This document shows positions 43,855-53,624 of a DNA stretch of 64,000 nt, one piece after another. Below the pieces are notes generated by a model, which had not been told where the DNA came from, did no database searches, and was given only the letters and a program-made list of their open reading frames with translations. Position numbers and translations under genes: made by a program. The first letter of the stretch is position 1. Each line of letters begins with the position of its first letter. The stretch is from Pedobacter frigiditerrae (GTDB lineage Bacteria; Bacteroidota; Bacteroidia; Sphingobacteriales; Sphingobacteriaceae): the NCBI RefSeq assembly GCF_004331645.1, contig NZ_SJSK01000003.1, positions 248,301 through 312,300 of the forward strand, given 5' to 3'.

Positions 43855-45462
43855 ATGAAGAAGATTTTATTCCTGTTGCTCTTTATTGCAATTAACGCTG
43901 TGGCTCAACAGCAGCCATCACTCATACCTATGCCTAATTCGTTGGTACAAAAGGAGGGTAGTTTTACTTTAAGTCAAACGACATTAATTGTTGCAAACCA
44001 GCAATTACAAAAACTAAGTTGGTACTTAAAAAATGAATTGTTAACCTTTACCAAATCAAGTTTAGTTGCAGTTAATCAATCAGATAAACCAAGTATTTAT
44101 CTGCAGTTAACAAATAAGGGTAAAAATAAGGTAAGTGATGAGGCCTACACTTTAACCATCAATACCAACAAAATAACAATTTCAGCAGCAACAGAAAGTG
44201 GTCTTTTTTATGGAATAACTACCTTTTTGCAATTGGTTAGAACGGCTAAAACGACAAATTATGCTTTATCAATCCCAAATTTAGTAATCGAAGATCAACC
44301 TGCTTATGCTTGGCGTGGTATCATGTTAGACGAATCTCGAGCATTTTATGGTAAGGTGAAAGTAAAAGCCATTTTAGATTGGATGGCATTTTATAAACTT
44401 AATCGTTTCCATTGGCATTTAACAGATGAACCAGCTTGGCGTTTAGAGATAAAAAAGTATCCTAAACTAACATTAGTAGGCGGTATTGGTAATTATTTAA
44501 ACCCTAATGCACCTGCACAATATTATACGCAAAACGATGTGAAGGAAATCATTTCTTACGCAGCCGAAAGGTACATTACAGTAATCCCAGAAATTGACAT
44601 GCCCGGACACGCTACTGCAGCTAACATGGCATATCCAGCTTATTCTGGTGGTGGTTCAAAGGCTCATCCAGAGTTTACATTTAATCCTGGTAAAGAAAGT
44701 ACGTATCAATATTTAACCAATATCGTAAAAGAAACAAATGTGCTTTTCCCCGCAGGATTGATACACTTAGGAGGTGATGAAGTGAGTTACGGAAATGAAC
44801 AATGGAAAACGGATCCTGAGATTTCCAGCTTAAAACAAAAAGAGAATTTAAAAGATGATAAGGCTGTTGAGCTGTATTTCATGAAAAGAATGGCCGATTC
44901 AGTTTATCAAATGAATGCCAAGGTTTTGGTATGGGATGAAATGGCTGATGCTGGTTTGCCTGCCTATAAGACTATTGTTTTCTGGTGGAGACATGATCAA
45001 CCTAAACAGCTTCAAACAGCATTAAGTAATAAATACCAAACAGTTTTGTGCCCTCGTTTACCATTGTATTTTGATTTTGTACAAGACAGTACCCATCAAT
45101 ATGGTCGTAAATGGAGCAAGCTCTATAACCCAATCCAAAATGTATATGAATTTGATGCTAGCAAACTAGCTGAAAATGCAGAACAAGCTAAAAACATATT
45201 GGGTATACAAGCAAATCTGTGGACCGAGACAGTACCAACCATTCAAAGATTAGATTATCTTCTGTTTCCTCGTATAAGTGCCTTAGCAGAAGCCGCGTGG
45301 ACAACAACCGCTAACAAAAATACAAATGCTTTCATGGAACGAATGAAAATTCACTTACCGCTATACAAACAAACAGGGGTATATTATTATGATCCGTTTG
45401 CACCAATAAAAACGCCTGAACCACCAACAGAAAGAAAACAACCAATTAGTTATATAGATTAA
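43855..45462 (+). CDS. Beta-N-acetylhexosaminidase, GH20
   Basis: A 535-residue secreted enzyme (signal to VAQ, about residue 18). It has the GH20b domain (about 20-148, LIPMPNSLVQKEGSFTLS), then the TIM barrel with AWRGIMLDESRAF, FHWHLTDEPAWRLEIKKYP, VIPEIDMPGHATAA and the catalytic pair D308-E309 in HLGGDEV. VLVWDEM and NLWTE complete the sugar pocket. It releases terminal GlcNAc or GalNAc by substrate-assisted catalysis. First in a tight unit with GH88, GH29, sulfatase and GH2 genes. Presence of a hexosaminidase in a plant-glycan locus is notable; activity on other substrates is possible. Confidence 0.95.
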   Translation: MKKILFLLLFIAINAVAQQQPSLIPMPNSLVQKEGSFTLSQTTLIVANQQLQKLSWYLKNELLTFTKSSLVAVNQSDKPSIYLQLTNKGKNKVSDEAYTLTINTNKITISAATESGLFYGITTFLQLVRTAKTTNYALSIPNLVIEDQPAYAWRGIMLDESRAFYGKVKVKAILDWMAFYKLNRFHWHLTDEPAWRLEIKKYPKLTLVGGIGNYLNPNAPAQYYTQNDVKEIISYAAERYITVIPEIDMPGHATAANMAYPAYSGGGSKAHPEFTFNPGKESTYQYLTNIVKETNVLFPAGLIHLGGDEVSYGNEQWKTDPEISSLKQKENLKDDKAVELYFMKRMADSVYQMNAKVLVWDEMADAGLPAYKTIVFWWRHDQPKQLQTALSNKYQTVLCPRLPLYFDFVQDSTHQYGRKWSKLYNPIQNVYEFDASKLAENAEQAKNILGIQANLWTETVPTIQRLDYLLFPRISALAEAAWTTTANKNTNAFMERMKIHLPLYKQTGVYYYDPFAPIKTPEPPTERKQPISYID

Positions 45463-45463
45463 A

Positions 45464-46657
45464 ATGATGAAGACCATAATCGCTGCAATTTTACTTTGCA
45501 TGGCTTTTAATACAACAAATGCTCAAAATACTTCGAAGAAAGAAATGAAGTTGTTAATTGAACAACAGTTTCAATTTGCGGCACAACAGTATAAAATCTT
45601 GGCAAAAAATGTAGCGCCTAATGTAATGCCCAAAACTTATCATGACGACAGTAAAAAGGTAGAAACTAGTGATACGAAATGGTGGTGCAGTGGTTTTTTT
45701 CCCGGTACTTTACTTTATATCTACGAATACACAGGTGATCAAGAAATATTAAATGAAGCGAAAAGCAGATTAGCTATTTTAGAAAAGGAGAAACACTACA
45801 AAGGCAATCATGATTTAGGTTTCATGATGTACTGTAGTTTCGGCAATGCCTACAGGTTGCTAAAAGATCCCAGTTATAAAACAACTATCGATACTGCTGC
45901 GGCATCCTTAAGCACACGTTATCGTCCAAACGCCAAAGTAATTCAATCGTGGAATTCGAGTAAGAAATGGGCAGGTCCAGTGATCATCGATAACATGATG
46001 AATTTGGAATTGTTAAATTGGGTAAGCGCAAACGGTACAAATCAGCTTTATAAACAAATTGCCATTTCACACGCAGACCAAACACTTAAAAATCATTTTC
46101 GCGCAGATTATAGTTCTTACCACGTAGTAGATTATAACATGGCTGATGGGCGTGTAATTAAAAGAGAAACCGCTCAAGGTGCTGCAAATGAATCTGCTTG
46201 GAGCCGAGGACAAGGTTGGGCATTGTATGGTTATGCCATGATGTATCGCTTTACTAAAGACAAACGTTATTTAGACCAAGCAAAAAACATTGCACAGTTT
46301 ATTTTAAACCATCCAAACCTTCCAAAAGATAAGGTTCCTTATTGGGATTTTAATGCGCCTCAAATCCCTAATGAGATTAGAGATGCTTCTTCGGCAAGTT
46401 TAATCGCATCAGCCTTGCTAGAATTAGGGCAATACAGCACAAAAAAAGAGCAAACAACCTATGTAGCTGCAGCAGGGCAGATGTTAAAATCACTCTCTAC
46501 CCCAAATTATAGAGCAAAACTTGGCGAAAATGGTGGCTTTTTATTAATGCACAGCACAGGTTCCTTACCGGGGAAATCTGAAGTAGATGTGCCTTTAACT
46601 TATGCAGATTACTATTTTCTTGAAGCTTTGTTGAGATATAAAAAATGGTACTTGTAG
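45464..46657 (+). CDS. Unsaturated glucuronyl hydrolase, GH88-like
   Basis: A 397-residue enzyme with a signal peptide (MMKTIIAAILLCMAFNTTNAQ), alpha/alpha-barrel. It has WWCSGFFPGTLLY, then D117 in NHDLGFMMYCSF and D176 in IIDNMMNLELL, close to the spacing of the catalytic Asp pair of Bacillus UGL, and SAWSRGQGWALYGYAMMYRFT. GH88 enzymes hydrate the 4,5-unsaturated uronic acid left by a polysaccharide lyase. No lyase of matching specificity is encoded beside it in this window apart from the PL22-like gene. The gap from GH20 is 1 base. Confidence 0.92.
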   Translation: MMKTIIAAILLCMAFNTTNAQNTSKKEMKLLIEQQFQFAAQQYKILAKNVAPNVMPKTYHDDSKKVETSDTKWWCSGFFPGTLLYIYEYTGDQEILNEAKSRLAILEKEKHYKGNHDLGFMMYCSFGNAYRLLKDPSYKTTIDTAAASLSTRYRPNAKVIQSWNSSKKWAGPVIIDNMMNLELLNWVSANGTNQLYKQIAISHADQTLKNHFRADYSSYHVVDYNMADGRVIKRETAQGAANESAWSRGQGWALYGYAMMYRFTKDKRYLDQAKNIAQFILNHPNLPKDKVPYWDFNAPQIPNEIRDASSASLIASALLELGQYSTKKEQTTYVAAAGQMLKSLSTPNYRAKLGENGGFLLMHSTGSLPGKSEVDVPLTYADYYFLEALLRYKKWYL

Positions 46658-46702
46658 TCCTATTTAACAGCAGCCACAAATGATTATCCCTAAATACAAA
46701 CC

Positions 46703-48184
46703 ATGAAAAAGAGAAACTTGCTACTTGGAATTTTGATAACAATTACATCAATTTCTACTTATGCACAACAAGCAACAAAAAGTAAAACCGATACCATCCC
46801 CTTAAAATATGGTTCACATAGAACAGGTAACCGAACTGATGCAGATATGGAACGTTGGCGCAGTTATGGTCTTGGTCAGTTTATACATTGGGGTGTTTAT
46901 GCCATTCCTGGCGGACATTGGGAGGGAAAGAGTTATAATGGTGCAGCAGAATGGATTCGTTCATGGTCTGGTGTCTCAGCTCCTGCAAACTGGAGAACAA
47001 CTTATGATAACCTGTACAAACAGTTTAATCCCACAGATTTTGATGCCAACAAATGGGCTAGCCAAGCTAAAGACATGGGTGCAAAATATGTAATTTTTAC
47101 CACCAAACATCATGATGGCTTCTCCTTATGGCCTAGTAAATATACCGATTATAACATCGCCAACACACCATATAAAAAAGATATCGTAAAACAAGTGGTT
47201 GATGCTTATGATGCCCAAGGAATTGATGTTTATCTCTATTTTTCTATCATAGATTGGAACCATAAAGGTTATGTAAGTGCTGTACCAAAAACAGAAGCAG
47301 ATAGTGTTGCTTATGAAGATTTTAAGCAATTTACCAGAAACCAATTGATAGAATTATTAAAAAACTATCCAAAAGCTAAAGGTCTATGGTTCGATGGTAC
47401 TTGGGATGCTGCCTGGGTTAAACAAAGCAAATTTGCCGATGACCTAGAAAAAGAGTTAAGGGCATTACATCCTGGATTAATTATAGGAAGCCGTTTTCGT
47501 GCAGATGAAAATGGGAAACGCCATTTTGATAGCAATGGTAAAATGATGGGCGATTACGAACAAGGTTGGGAACGTAAATTGCCAACTAATATTGAAGTGT
47601 TAAATGGTCGCGATTGGGATTGCGTAATGACTATTCCACCTAACCAGTGGGGATATAATTCAGATTGGAAATCATCATACATTAAAACAGCCAATGATTT
47701 AACAGATATGTTGTTAAATGCGGTATCTATGAACGGCAATTTGGTCGTTAACTTCGGTCCAGATGGTAATGGAAATATCCGCTCAGAAGAAGCCCATACA
47801 GCCGCTAAACTTGGCGAGTGGACTAAACTAAACGGCGAAGCAATTTATGGGGTAAGGTATTCAGGCTTGCCAAAACCAGACTATGGCTATTATACCAAAA
47901 AAGACAACAAACTCTATCTCACGATACTCAATAAGCCCGTAAATAACGTCTTAAGGCTTACCATTCCAAATAGTTTCAAGCAGAAACCAACCAGTGCATT
48001 CTTGTTAAATGGTAAAAGCCAACTTCAAATCACAACGGTAGATATGGGAATGAGTGGAGATGCGAATGTTTATTTCGACATCCAATTGCCAGTTAGTTTA
48101 AATACAACTAGTCCTTTTGTAGTTACCATAGAATTGAATGAAACCAAAACTAATGGTAAGTCTTTTGGCGATGCTAAAACCTAA
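46703..48184 (+). CDS. Alpha-L-fucosidase, GH29
   Basis: A 493-residue secreted enzyme (signal MKKRNLLLGILITITSISTYAQ). GH29 signs: RWRSYGLGQFIHWGVYAIPGG, AKYVIFTTKHHDGFSLWPSKYTDYN, YFSIIDWNH, and D231 in KGLWFDGTWD, the probable nucleophile. TANDLTDMLLNAVSMNGNLVVNFGPDGNG precedes a C-terminal beta domain. It removes alpha-L-fucose, or possibly related sugars. The stop abuts the sulfatase start with no gap, so the two are coupled. Confidence 0.95.
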   Translation: MKKRNLLLGILITITSISTYAQQATKSKTDTIPLKYGSHRTGNRTDADMERWRSYGLGQFIHWGVYAIPGGHWEGKSYNGAAEWIRSWSGVSAPANWRTTYDNLYKQFNPTDFDANKWASQAKDMGAKYVIFTTKHHDGFSLWPSKYTDYNIANTPYKKDIVKQVVDAYDAQGIDVYLYFSIIDWNHKGYVSAVPKTEADSVAYEDFKQFTRNQLIELLKNYPKAKGLWFDGTWDAAWVKQSKFADDLEKELRALHPGLIIGSRFRADENGKRHFDSNGKMMGDYEQGWERKLPTNIEVLNGRDWDCVMTIPPNQWGYNSDWKSSYIKTANDLTDMLLNAVSMNGNLVVNFGPDGNGNIRSEEAHTAAKLGEWTKLNGEAIYGVRYSGLPKPDYGYYTKKDNKLYLTILNKPVNNVLRLTIPNSFKQKPTSAFLLNGKSQLQITTVDMGMSGDANVYFDIQLPVSLNTTSPFVVTIELNETKTNGKSFGDAKT

Positions 48185-49627
48185 ATGAAAATGAAATATT
48201 TGGTCATCTTTTTATGCTTGTTTGCACAGGTCGCTTTAGCCCAACGCTCAGCTACAAAACCTAACATCATCATCATTAATATGGATGACATGGGCTATGG
48301 CGATACTGAGCCTTATGGAATGACAGGCATTGCTACGCCAAATTTTAATAAAATGGCGCAAGAAGGAATGCGGTTAACCCATTTTAATGTGGCGCAAGCG
48401 GTTTGTAGCCCTTCAAGGGCTGCATTGTTAACTGGTACATATCCAAATAGATTGGGCTTGGCGGGTGCGCTAATGCCTTGGTCAGAGGTAGCTTTGAATC
48501 CCGCCGAAGAAACCATTGCCTCGCTCTTAAAAAAGAATGGATACGTTACAGGAATGTTAGGTAAATGGCATTTAGGTTCAAAAGCACCTTACTTCCCCAC
48601 AAATTATGGCTTTGATAGCTTTTATGGTATTCCGTATTCACATGACATGTGGCCAGTAGATTATGATGGAAATCCTGCTAAAGCTGGAACACCACAAATC
48701 AAATATCCCATTTTGCCGATATTGGAAGGAGATCGTACGGTAGCAAATATTCAAACATTAGCTGACCAGGGAGAATTGGGTGGCAAGTTGACCAAAAGAG
48801 CCGTAGAATTTATCACTAAAAATCAGCAAAAACCTTTCTTCTTGTATTTTGCACAACCTATGCCGCATGTTCCCTTGGCAGTGTCTGCAAAGTTTAAGGG
48901 TAAAAGTAGTTTGGGTCTATTTGGCGATGTGATCATGGAATTGGATTGGACAATTGGCGAGATCATTAAAACCCTAGACCAGTATAAACTATCAGAAAAT
49001 ACCATCTTAATAGTTACAAGTGATAACGGACCCTGGGTTCGTTTCGGCAATCATGCAGGTTCTTCTGGCGGATTTAGAGAAGGAAAAGGAACTGCTTGGG
49101 AGGGCGGTACTCGTGTGCCATGCTTAATTAGATGGAAGGGTAAAGTACAAGCAGGTAGTATTTTTAGCGGCTTGTTAACCAATATGGATATTTTACCTAC
49201 TGTAATGAAATTAAGTGGTAGCACTTTGCCAAAAGAACGAATAGATGGAATAGATTTTAGTTCGGTTTTATTGGGGAAAACCCTTAAAAGCCCTAGAGAA
49301 GTCTTTTATTACTATTATGACACAAACAACCTCAAGGCAGTACGTTACCAGAACTGGAAATTGGTATTGCCACACCCAACACAATCATACGCAGCAGGGG
49401 TATTAGGAAAAGATGGTCAGAATGGAACAACGCTTACAGTAAATGCACCAATGGCATTATACGATTTAGCCCATGATCCAGGAGAGGTTTATGATGTACA
49501 AAATCAATACCCAGCAATGGTTAAAAAGATCATGGTATATGTAGAAGAAGCGAGAGCAGATCTGGGTGATGACCTGACAAAGAATAAAGGAGCTAATAGA
49601 AGAAAACCCGCAGTGGTTAACAAATAA
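48185..49627 (+). CDS. Type I formylglycine sulfatase
   Basis: A 480-residue secreted sulfatase (signal to ALAQ, about residue 20). The metal site starts with INMDDMGYGD. The maturation motif is C74-S-P-S-R, the Cys-type signature converted to formylglycine. It continues with LTGTYPNRLGL, GMLGKWHLG, and a second metal site TSDNGPW. An anaerobic or oxygen-dependent maturase must act on it; none is encoded in this window. The substrate could be a sulfated monosaccharide residue of the target glycan; subfamily cannot be told by eye. Confidence 0.95.
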   Translation: MKMKYLVIFLCLFAQVALAQRSATKPNIIIINMDDMGYGDTEPYGMTGIATPNFNKMAQEGMRLTHFNVAQAVCSPSRAALLTGTYPNRLGLAGALMPWSEVALNPAEETIASLLKKNGYVTGMLGKWHLGSKAPYFPTNYGFDSFYGIPYSHDMWPVDYDGNPAKAGTPQIKYPILPILEGDRTVANIQTLADQGELGGKLTKRAVEFITKNQQKPFFLYFAQPMPHVPLAVSAKFKGKSSLGLFGDVIMELDWTIGEIIKTLDQYKLSENTILIVTSDNGPWVRFGNHAGSSGGFREGKGTAWEGGTRVPCLIRWKGKVQAGSIFSGLLTNMDILPTVMKLSGSTLPKERIDGIDFSSVLLGKTLKSPREVFYYYYDTNNLKAVRYQNWKLVLPHPTQSYAAGVLGKDGQNGTTLTVNAPMALYDLAHDPGEVYDVQNQYPAMVKKIMVYVEEARADLGDDLTKNKGANRRKPAVVNK

Positions 49628-49651
49628 AAAAACAATTACTAAAAACACACA

Positions 49652-51715
49652 ATGAGAAGCCCAAAAACAATTGAAGTTATAATTTATACCATTTTACTAT
49701 TAAGCCTTAATCAATTTACCAAAGCACAAACCTCACGTATGGTATCCAGTTTTAACACGGGGTGGATATTTAAGAAAACAAATGATACAACTGCAAGCAA
49801 AAAAGATTGGGAGAAAGTTACCTTACCCCATACTTGGAATGCAACAGATATGCAACTAACCAAGCATTTTTACGAAGGAGAAGGACAGTATAAAAAGGAA
49901 ATTACCTTTGGTAATGAATATAAAGATAAACGTCTATTTCTGCGTTTTGAAGGGGTAGGGCAAGTTGCCCAAGTTTATGTGAACGATAAACTGGTAGGTA
50001 CACACAAAGGAGGATACAGTGCTTTTTGTTTTGATATCACTTATGCCGTTAAATTAGGTAGTTCAAATACCATCTTGGTAAAAGCCAATAACAAGGCAAG
50101 GAAAGATATTATTCCCATCAATCATTTTCTTTTTGGTGTTTACGGAGGTATTTACAGGCCTGTTAGCTTAATTGTAACCAACAAAATTAACATTACCACA
50201 ACAGATTATGCTTCTCCTGGTATTTACATTTCTCAAAAAAATGTAAGTGCAACAAATGCCGATTTAAGTATCGCTGTTAAGGTTGAAAATAGCAGTCCAC
50301 AAGCAGAAGATATAGTGATTAACAGTACTGTTTATGATAAATCAGGTAAAAGTATAGTAGAAAAAAAGAGCCCACATCATCTCACTACACAAGGCCGCCA
50401 ACAATTTGTGCAAGATATAAATATCACTAATCCCACACTTTGGGATGGTTTTAATAATCCATACCTCTACAAGGTGGTTACGAGGATCTTAAAAGATAAC
50501 ATGGTGATTGATGAAGTGACACAATCTTTAGGTTTAAGGAAATTTGAGTTAGTGGCTGGCAAAGGAATGATGCTAAATGGCAAACCTTATCACATGTATG
50601 GTGTTGCTCGTCATCAAGATAGATGGGGTTATGGTAGTGCCTTGAGCAATGCACAACACAAAGAAGATTTAGATATCATTAAAGAAATGGGGGCAACTAC
50701 CATCCGTTTTGCGCATTACCAGCAATCAGAATATTTGTACTCGCAATGTGATACCATGGGTTTTGTAATTTGGGCAGAAATCCCTTTTGTAAATACTTTT
50801 TCAGGAGAAGAAGGCGATAATGCCAAACAACAGTTGGAAGAATTGGTTAAACAAAACTATAATCACCCCTCTATTTATGTATGGGGTTTACACAACGAGG
50901 TTTATGGAAAAACACCTGCAGATTTTCCAGCGGTACTTACCCGCGACTTAAATGATCTAGCCAAAACCTTAGATCCCTATCGTTATACGGCATCAGTAAG
51001 TGGTTATGGAGAAATGGATAGGCCAACCAATTTAAATGCAGACATACAAGGGATGAATCGTTATTATGGTTGGTATGAAGGGAAAATAGGAGACATAGAG
51101 AAGTGGGCAAATGGCTTAACGCAAAAATACCCTAACAATTTAATGATGCTGGCAGAATATGGTGCTGATGCCAATGTTTTGCAACAACAAGAACAAGCGA
51201 CTTTAAAGGAAAGCTGGAATTATACTTTACCTCAATACCCAGAAAACTTTGCAACTAAAACCCATGAAGTGCAATGGCCAATCATCGCTAAACACCCTAT
51301 CATTGCTGCCTCTTATATTTGGAATACATTTGATTTTGCTACACCAATGTGGAATAGGGGAAGTATGCCCGCTCGTAACATGAAAGGTTTGGTCACTTTT
51401 GATAGAAAACTTAAAAAAGATGGCTTTTACTGGTACAAAGCAAATTGGAGCAAAGAACCTGTTTTGTATTTAACCGAACGTAGAACTTTAGATCGAGTAA
51501 ATGCCATTACCCCAGTAACTGTTTACTCTAATGTCGGAGAACCAACCCTTTATTTAAATGGCAAAAAAGTAACCGCTAAACCTTTGGTAAAAGATGTTCC
51601 TGTACATTATGTGTTCGAAAACATCCAACTTAAAAAAGGAAAAAATATCCTAAAAGTGATATCAAGCCAAAACAAGCAAGAATATACGGATACGATTACT
51701 TGGAATTTGAAGTAG
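49652..51715 (+). CDS. Glycoside hydrolase GH2 (beta-galactosidase-like)
   Basis: A 687-residue secreted enzyme (signal to TKAQ, about 25). Domain order: sugar-binding jelly roll (LPHTWNATDMQLTKHFYEGEGQYKKEI), immunoglobulin-like domain, and TIM barrel with acid/base E416 in VWGLHNEV and nucleophile E502 in MLAEYGAD. The C-terminal domain carries a DUF4982-like fold (VTVYSNVGEPTLYLNGKKV). Could be beta-galactosidase or beta-glucuronidase; family certain, specificity not. Closes the first enzyme unit. Confidence 0.92.
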   Translation: MRSPKTIEVIIYTILLLSLNQFTKAQTSRMVSSFNTGWIFKKTNDTTASKKDWEKVTLPHTWNATDMQLTKHFYEGEGQYKKEITFGNEYKDKRLFLRFEGVGQVAQVYVNDKLVGTHKGGYSAFCFDITYAVKLGSSNTILVKANNKARKDIIPINHFLFGVYGGIYRPVSLIVTNKINITTTDYASPGIYISQKNVSATNADLSIAVKVENSSPQAEDIVINSTVYDKSGKSIVEKKSPHHLTTQGRQQFVQDINITNPTLWDGFNNPYLYKVVTRILKDNMVIDEVTQSLGLRKFELVAGKGMMLNGKPYHMYGVARHQDRWGYGSALSNAQHKEDLDIIKEMGATTIRFAHYQQSEYLYSQCDTMGFVIWAEIPFVNTFSGEEGDNAKQQLEELVKQNYNHPSIYVWGLHNEVYGKTPADFPAVLTRDLNDLAKTLDPYRYTASVSGYGEMDRPTNLNADIQGMNRYYGWYEGKIGDIEKWANGLTQKYPNNLMMLAEYGADANVLQQQEQATLKESWNYTLPQYPENFATKTHEVQWPIIAKHPIIAASYIWNTFDFATPMWNRGSMPARNMKGLVTFDRKLKKDGFYWYKANWSKEPVLYLTERRTLDRVNAITPVTVYSNVGEPTLYLNGKKVTAKPLVKDVPVHYVFENIQLKKGKNILKVISSQNKQEYTDTITWNLK

Positions 51716-52424
51716 TGGGGTAAGGTGTTAAGTTGTTGAGTTGTGAAGCCGACTGATTCGAACAACGAGAAACGAAGAACGAAAGTTATTGCACAGCTCC
51801 CTTCATACTATCGTCACCTCGAACGAAGCGAAGCGAGGAGAGGTCCCCCACTAAAAAGCTACTGCCTCTAAAATCCTTCTGTCCCAATAATTCTAAAAAA
51901 ATCGTCAGCTAAAGCAAACACCAATGAACCAATGAACTAAATATACTAAGAAAACCTTAAATAATGCAACTTGATGCATTTGACGGAGTTAGACTGCTTT
52001 TGGATAGTTTGAGCGTGGTTTGTTCGAGACTTCTCCCAGTGTTGTTCGAGAAACGTTGCTTTAAAGGCCAATTCTCCGAAGGAATCTGGGAGGAATGTGG
52101 GAGAAAACACCTGCAATTCTTCAGCTTTCCGGCCAGTAATTTTACATTGTCTTTACCTTTTGCATTAATTAAGAGGGGAAATAGAGAATAGGAAATGGGG
52201 AATGAGAAAAGAAATATAAATGTAAGTTGGAGCCTCTAAACCCCTCGCCAAACTAAACCTTACTCGATCCGTCAGCTAAAGCACCCTAGCTAGCGCAAGT
52301 GTTCCACTTGTGATTGAGTTGAATAATCATTCCACATACACTGAATTTTCTCTTGAGCTAATTAGATTAATTATTGTATTTTGGTTTTCTGTTGTAGGCA
52401 CAAGCAGGCTCCATTAAATATTAA
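51716..52424. other. Gene-poor stretch with repeat fragments
   Basis: 709 bases without a convincing gene. It has a CGTCACCTCGAACGAAGCGA-type half-repeat at about 51811-51848, related to the CGTCATTTCGA elements, and a reverse copy of the TTCGTTTTTCGTC tract near 51760. A 75-codon open frame at 51964-52191 lies in sequence that looks non-coding (no known motifs, composition shift) and I do not accept it as a gene. Part of 51970-52200 (GTTCGAGACTTCTCCCAGTG... and AATCTGGGAGGAATGTGGGA...) has a paired, possibly structured look that I cannot name. Confidence 0.5.
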
Positions 52425-52916
52425 ATGAAGAATTTTTTTTTGAATAAAGTAGATTTTAAGCGGACTTTCTCGCACACATTATTTTTAATAATTGGTGTTA
52501 TTGTTTTTTTTGTTTTTGATATGCTAACAAGAGGATCAATTGCAAGAGATATGATTTTTGGAGTATTAATTATATGCTTAATATTTATTCTTCCATCATT
52601 GGTCTTATGTTTTCAATATTTGATGATCAATAAAAAAACAACTATAATTTTAACCGAAAGAATAGATCAAATAAAAGTTGAAAAATCGGGTTTTACTAAA
52701 GTTTTTGAAATTTCCGAAATAGAAAAAATAACAAAAGTTTGTTCTTATCCTATTGGTGAAAATAGAACCCCTTGGTTAGCAACTGATGAGTTTTTTTATT
52801 TTAGAATTTATTTTAAAAATGATCCATGTATTGTTATTACTTCATTAATGACCAATGATTTTAAGATTAAAGGTGTTAAATTCGAAATTGAAAAGAAGTT
52901 TATAGCTTTTTTATGA
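52425..52916 (+). CDS. Small AT-rich membrane protein, PH-like domain
   Basis: A 163-residue protein with two adjacent membrane helices (about 16-33 and 42-65, LFLIIGVIVFFVFDML and MIFGVLIICLIFILPSLVL) and a cytosolic beta-rich domain with TTIILTERIDQIKVEKSG, resembling bacterial PH-type membrane proteins. No specific family recognised. Base use is clearly more AT-rich than flanking genes, with tracts of T, suggesting recent acquisition. It lies in the repeat-rich gap inside the polysaccharide locus. Confidence 0.6.
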   Translation: MKNFFLNKVDFKRTFSHTLFLIIGVIVFFVFDMLTRGSIARDMIFGVLIICLIFILPSLVLCFQYLMINKKTTIILTERIDQIKVEKSGFTKVFEISEIEKITKVCSYPIGENRTPWLATDEFFYFRIYFKNDPCIVITSLMTNDFKIKGVKFEIEKKFIAFL

Positions 52917-52942
52917 TGCCAAAGCCATAAATTGATAAGGTT

Positions 52943-53203
52943 ATGGAGAAATTTCCACATTTGAAAAATGAACAGGTTGCTTTGTTGAGAGCAGATATTA
53001 ATACGGGTATTGTATTGGATAAAGATTATATCTATGCGACAACGGAAGTTCAGGAGGTATATACAGTTTTTGATAATATAGATTCTGCTATAAAATTTGC
53101 CAAATCAATTATCTCAGAAAGAAATGATATAGAATGTGGAATATATGGAAACGATCCAGTTGCATTTCTAACACTTACAAGAGATAATATAGATTCCTAT
53201 TAA
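52943..53203 (+). CDS. Small protein of unknown function
   Basis: An 86-residue soluble protein (MEKFPHLKNEQVALLRADIN... DSAIKFAKSIISERNDIECGIYGND). Looks like a small alpha/beta fold; composition resembles immunity or accessory proteins of toxin systems, but there is no toxin next to it. Follows the AT-rich membrane protein by 26 bases, likely cotranscribed. Function not recognisable. Confidence 0.5.
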   Translation: MEKFPHLKNEQVALLRADINTGIVLDKDYIYATTEVQEVYTVFDNIDSAIKFAKSIISERNDIECGIYGNDPVAFLTLTRDNIDSY

Positions 53204-53384
53204 ATATTTATGACAAGCCTCTGTTCCCTAAACCCGACATTAGTGGAAATCGTTTTTTGTTTTTGTATTTCATTGTGATAAACAAAAAAGATTGAAACGT
53301 TGGCGGGGCTGCATTAGCCTTTGGCACTGTCTCCTCATTTTCTAACCCATTTCTTTAAACCTATTTGCTTTATTAATAAGTTAA

Positions 53385-53436
53385 AGATTTCCTCGCTCCC
53401 GAAGAAGTCTGGGCAGGTGCGCTGCGTCGAAATGAC
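53385..53436. repeat. Half copy of CGTCATTTCGA-type repeat
   Basis: AGATTTCCTCGCTCCCG... ending in GCTGCGTCGAAATGAC, the right half of the same palindromic element found at 53625-53723 and 9591-9711. The left half is missing. Confidence 0.6.
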
Positions 53437-53454
53437 AAGTTTGATTAGGAAGTC

Positions 53455-53555
53455 ACGTCATCTCGACGACAGAGCCTGTACCGATTTATCGGTAAGAGAT
53501 CTGCTAGTTACTTCTCCTTATAGATTTCTCCTCACTGCGTTCGTTCGAAAGGACG
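53455..53555. repeat. Palindromic intergenic repeat (CGTCATCTCGA type), degenerate
   Basis: Begins ACGTCATCTCGACGACAGAG, has the inner AGAGATCT / AGATTTCTC arms, and ends TTCGAAAGGACG. Same family as 9591-9711 with diverged right arm. The run of open frames over it is non-coding. Confidence 0.65.
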
Positions 53556-53624
53556 AGCATAGGTTATTCGACGATAGGAGATATCTCCTCGCGAAAAGCT
53601 CGCTATAACGAGTTTTGTAAAGTT

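Noticed and set aside
51964..52191. 75-codon open frame
   Set aside because: No motif, poor composition, overlaps a repeat-like non-coding area, no promoter or partner gene.
53321..53608. 95-codon open frame and a reverse one at 53628-53810
   Set aside because: They lie across the palindromic CGTCATTTCGA-type repeats, whose arms dictate the translation.
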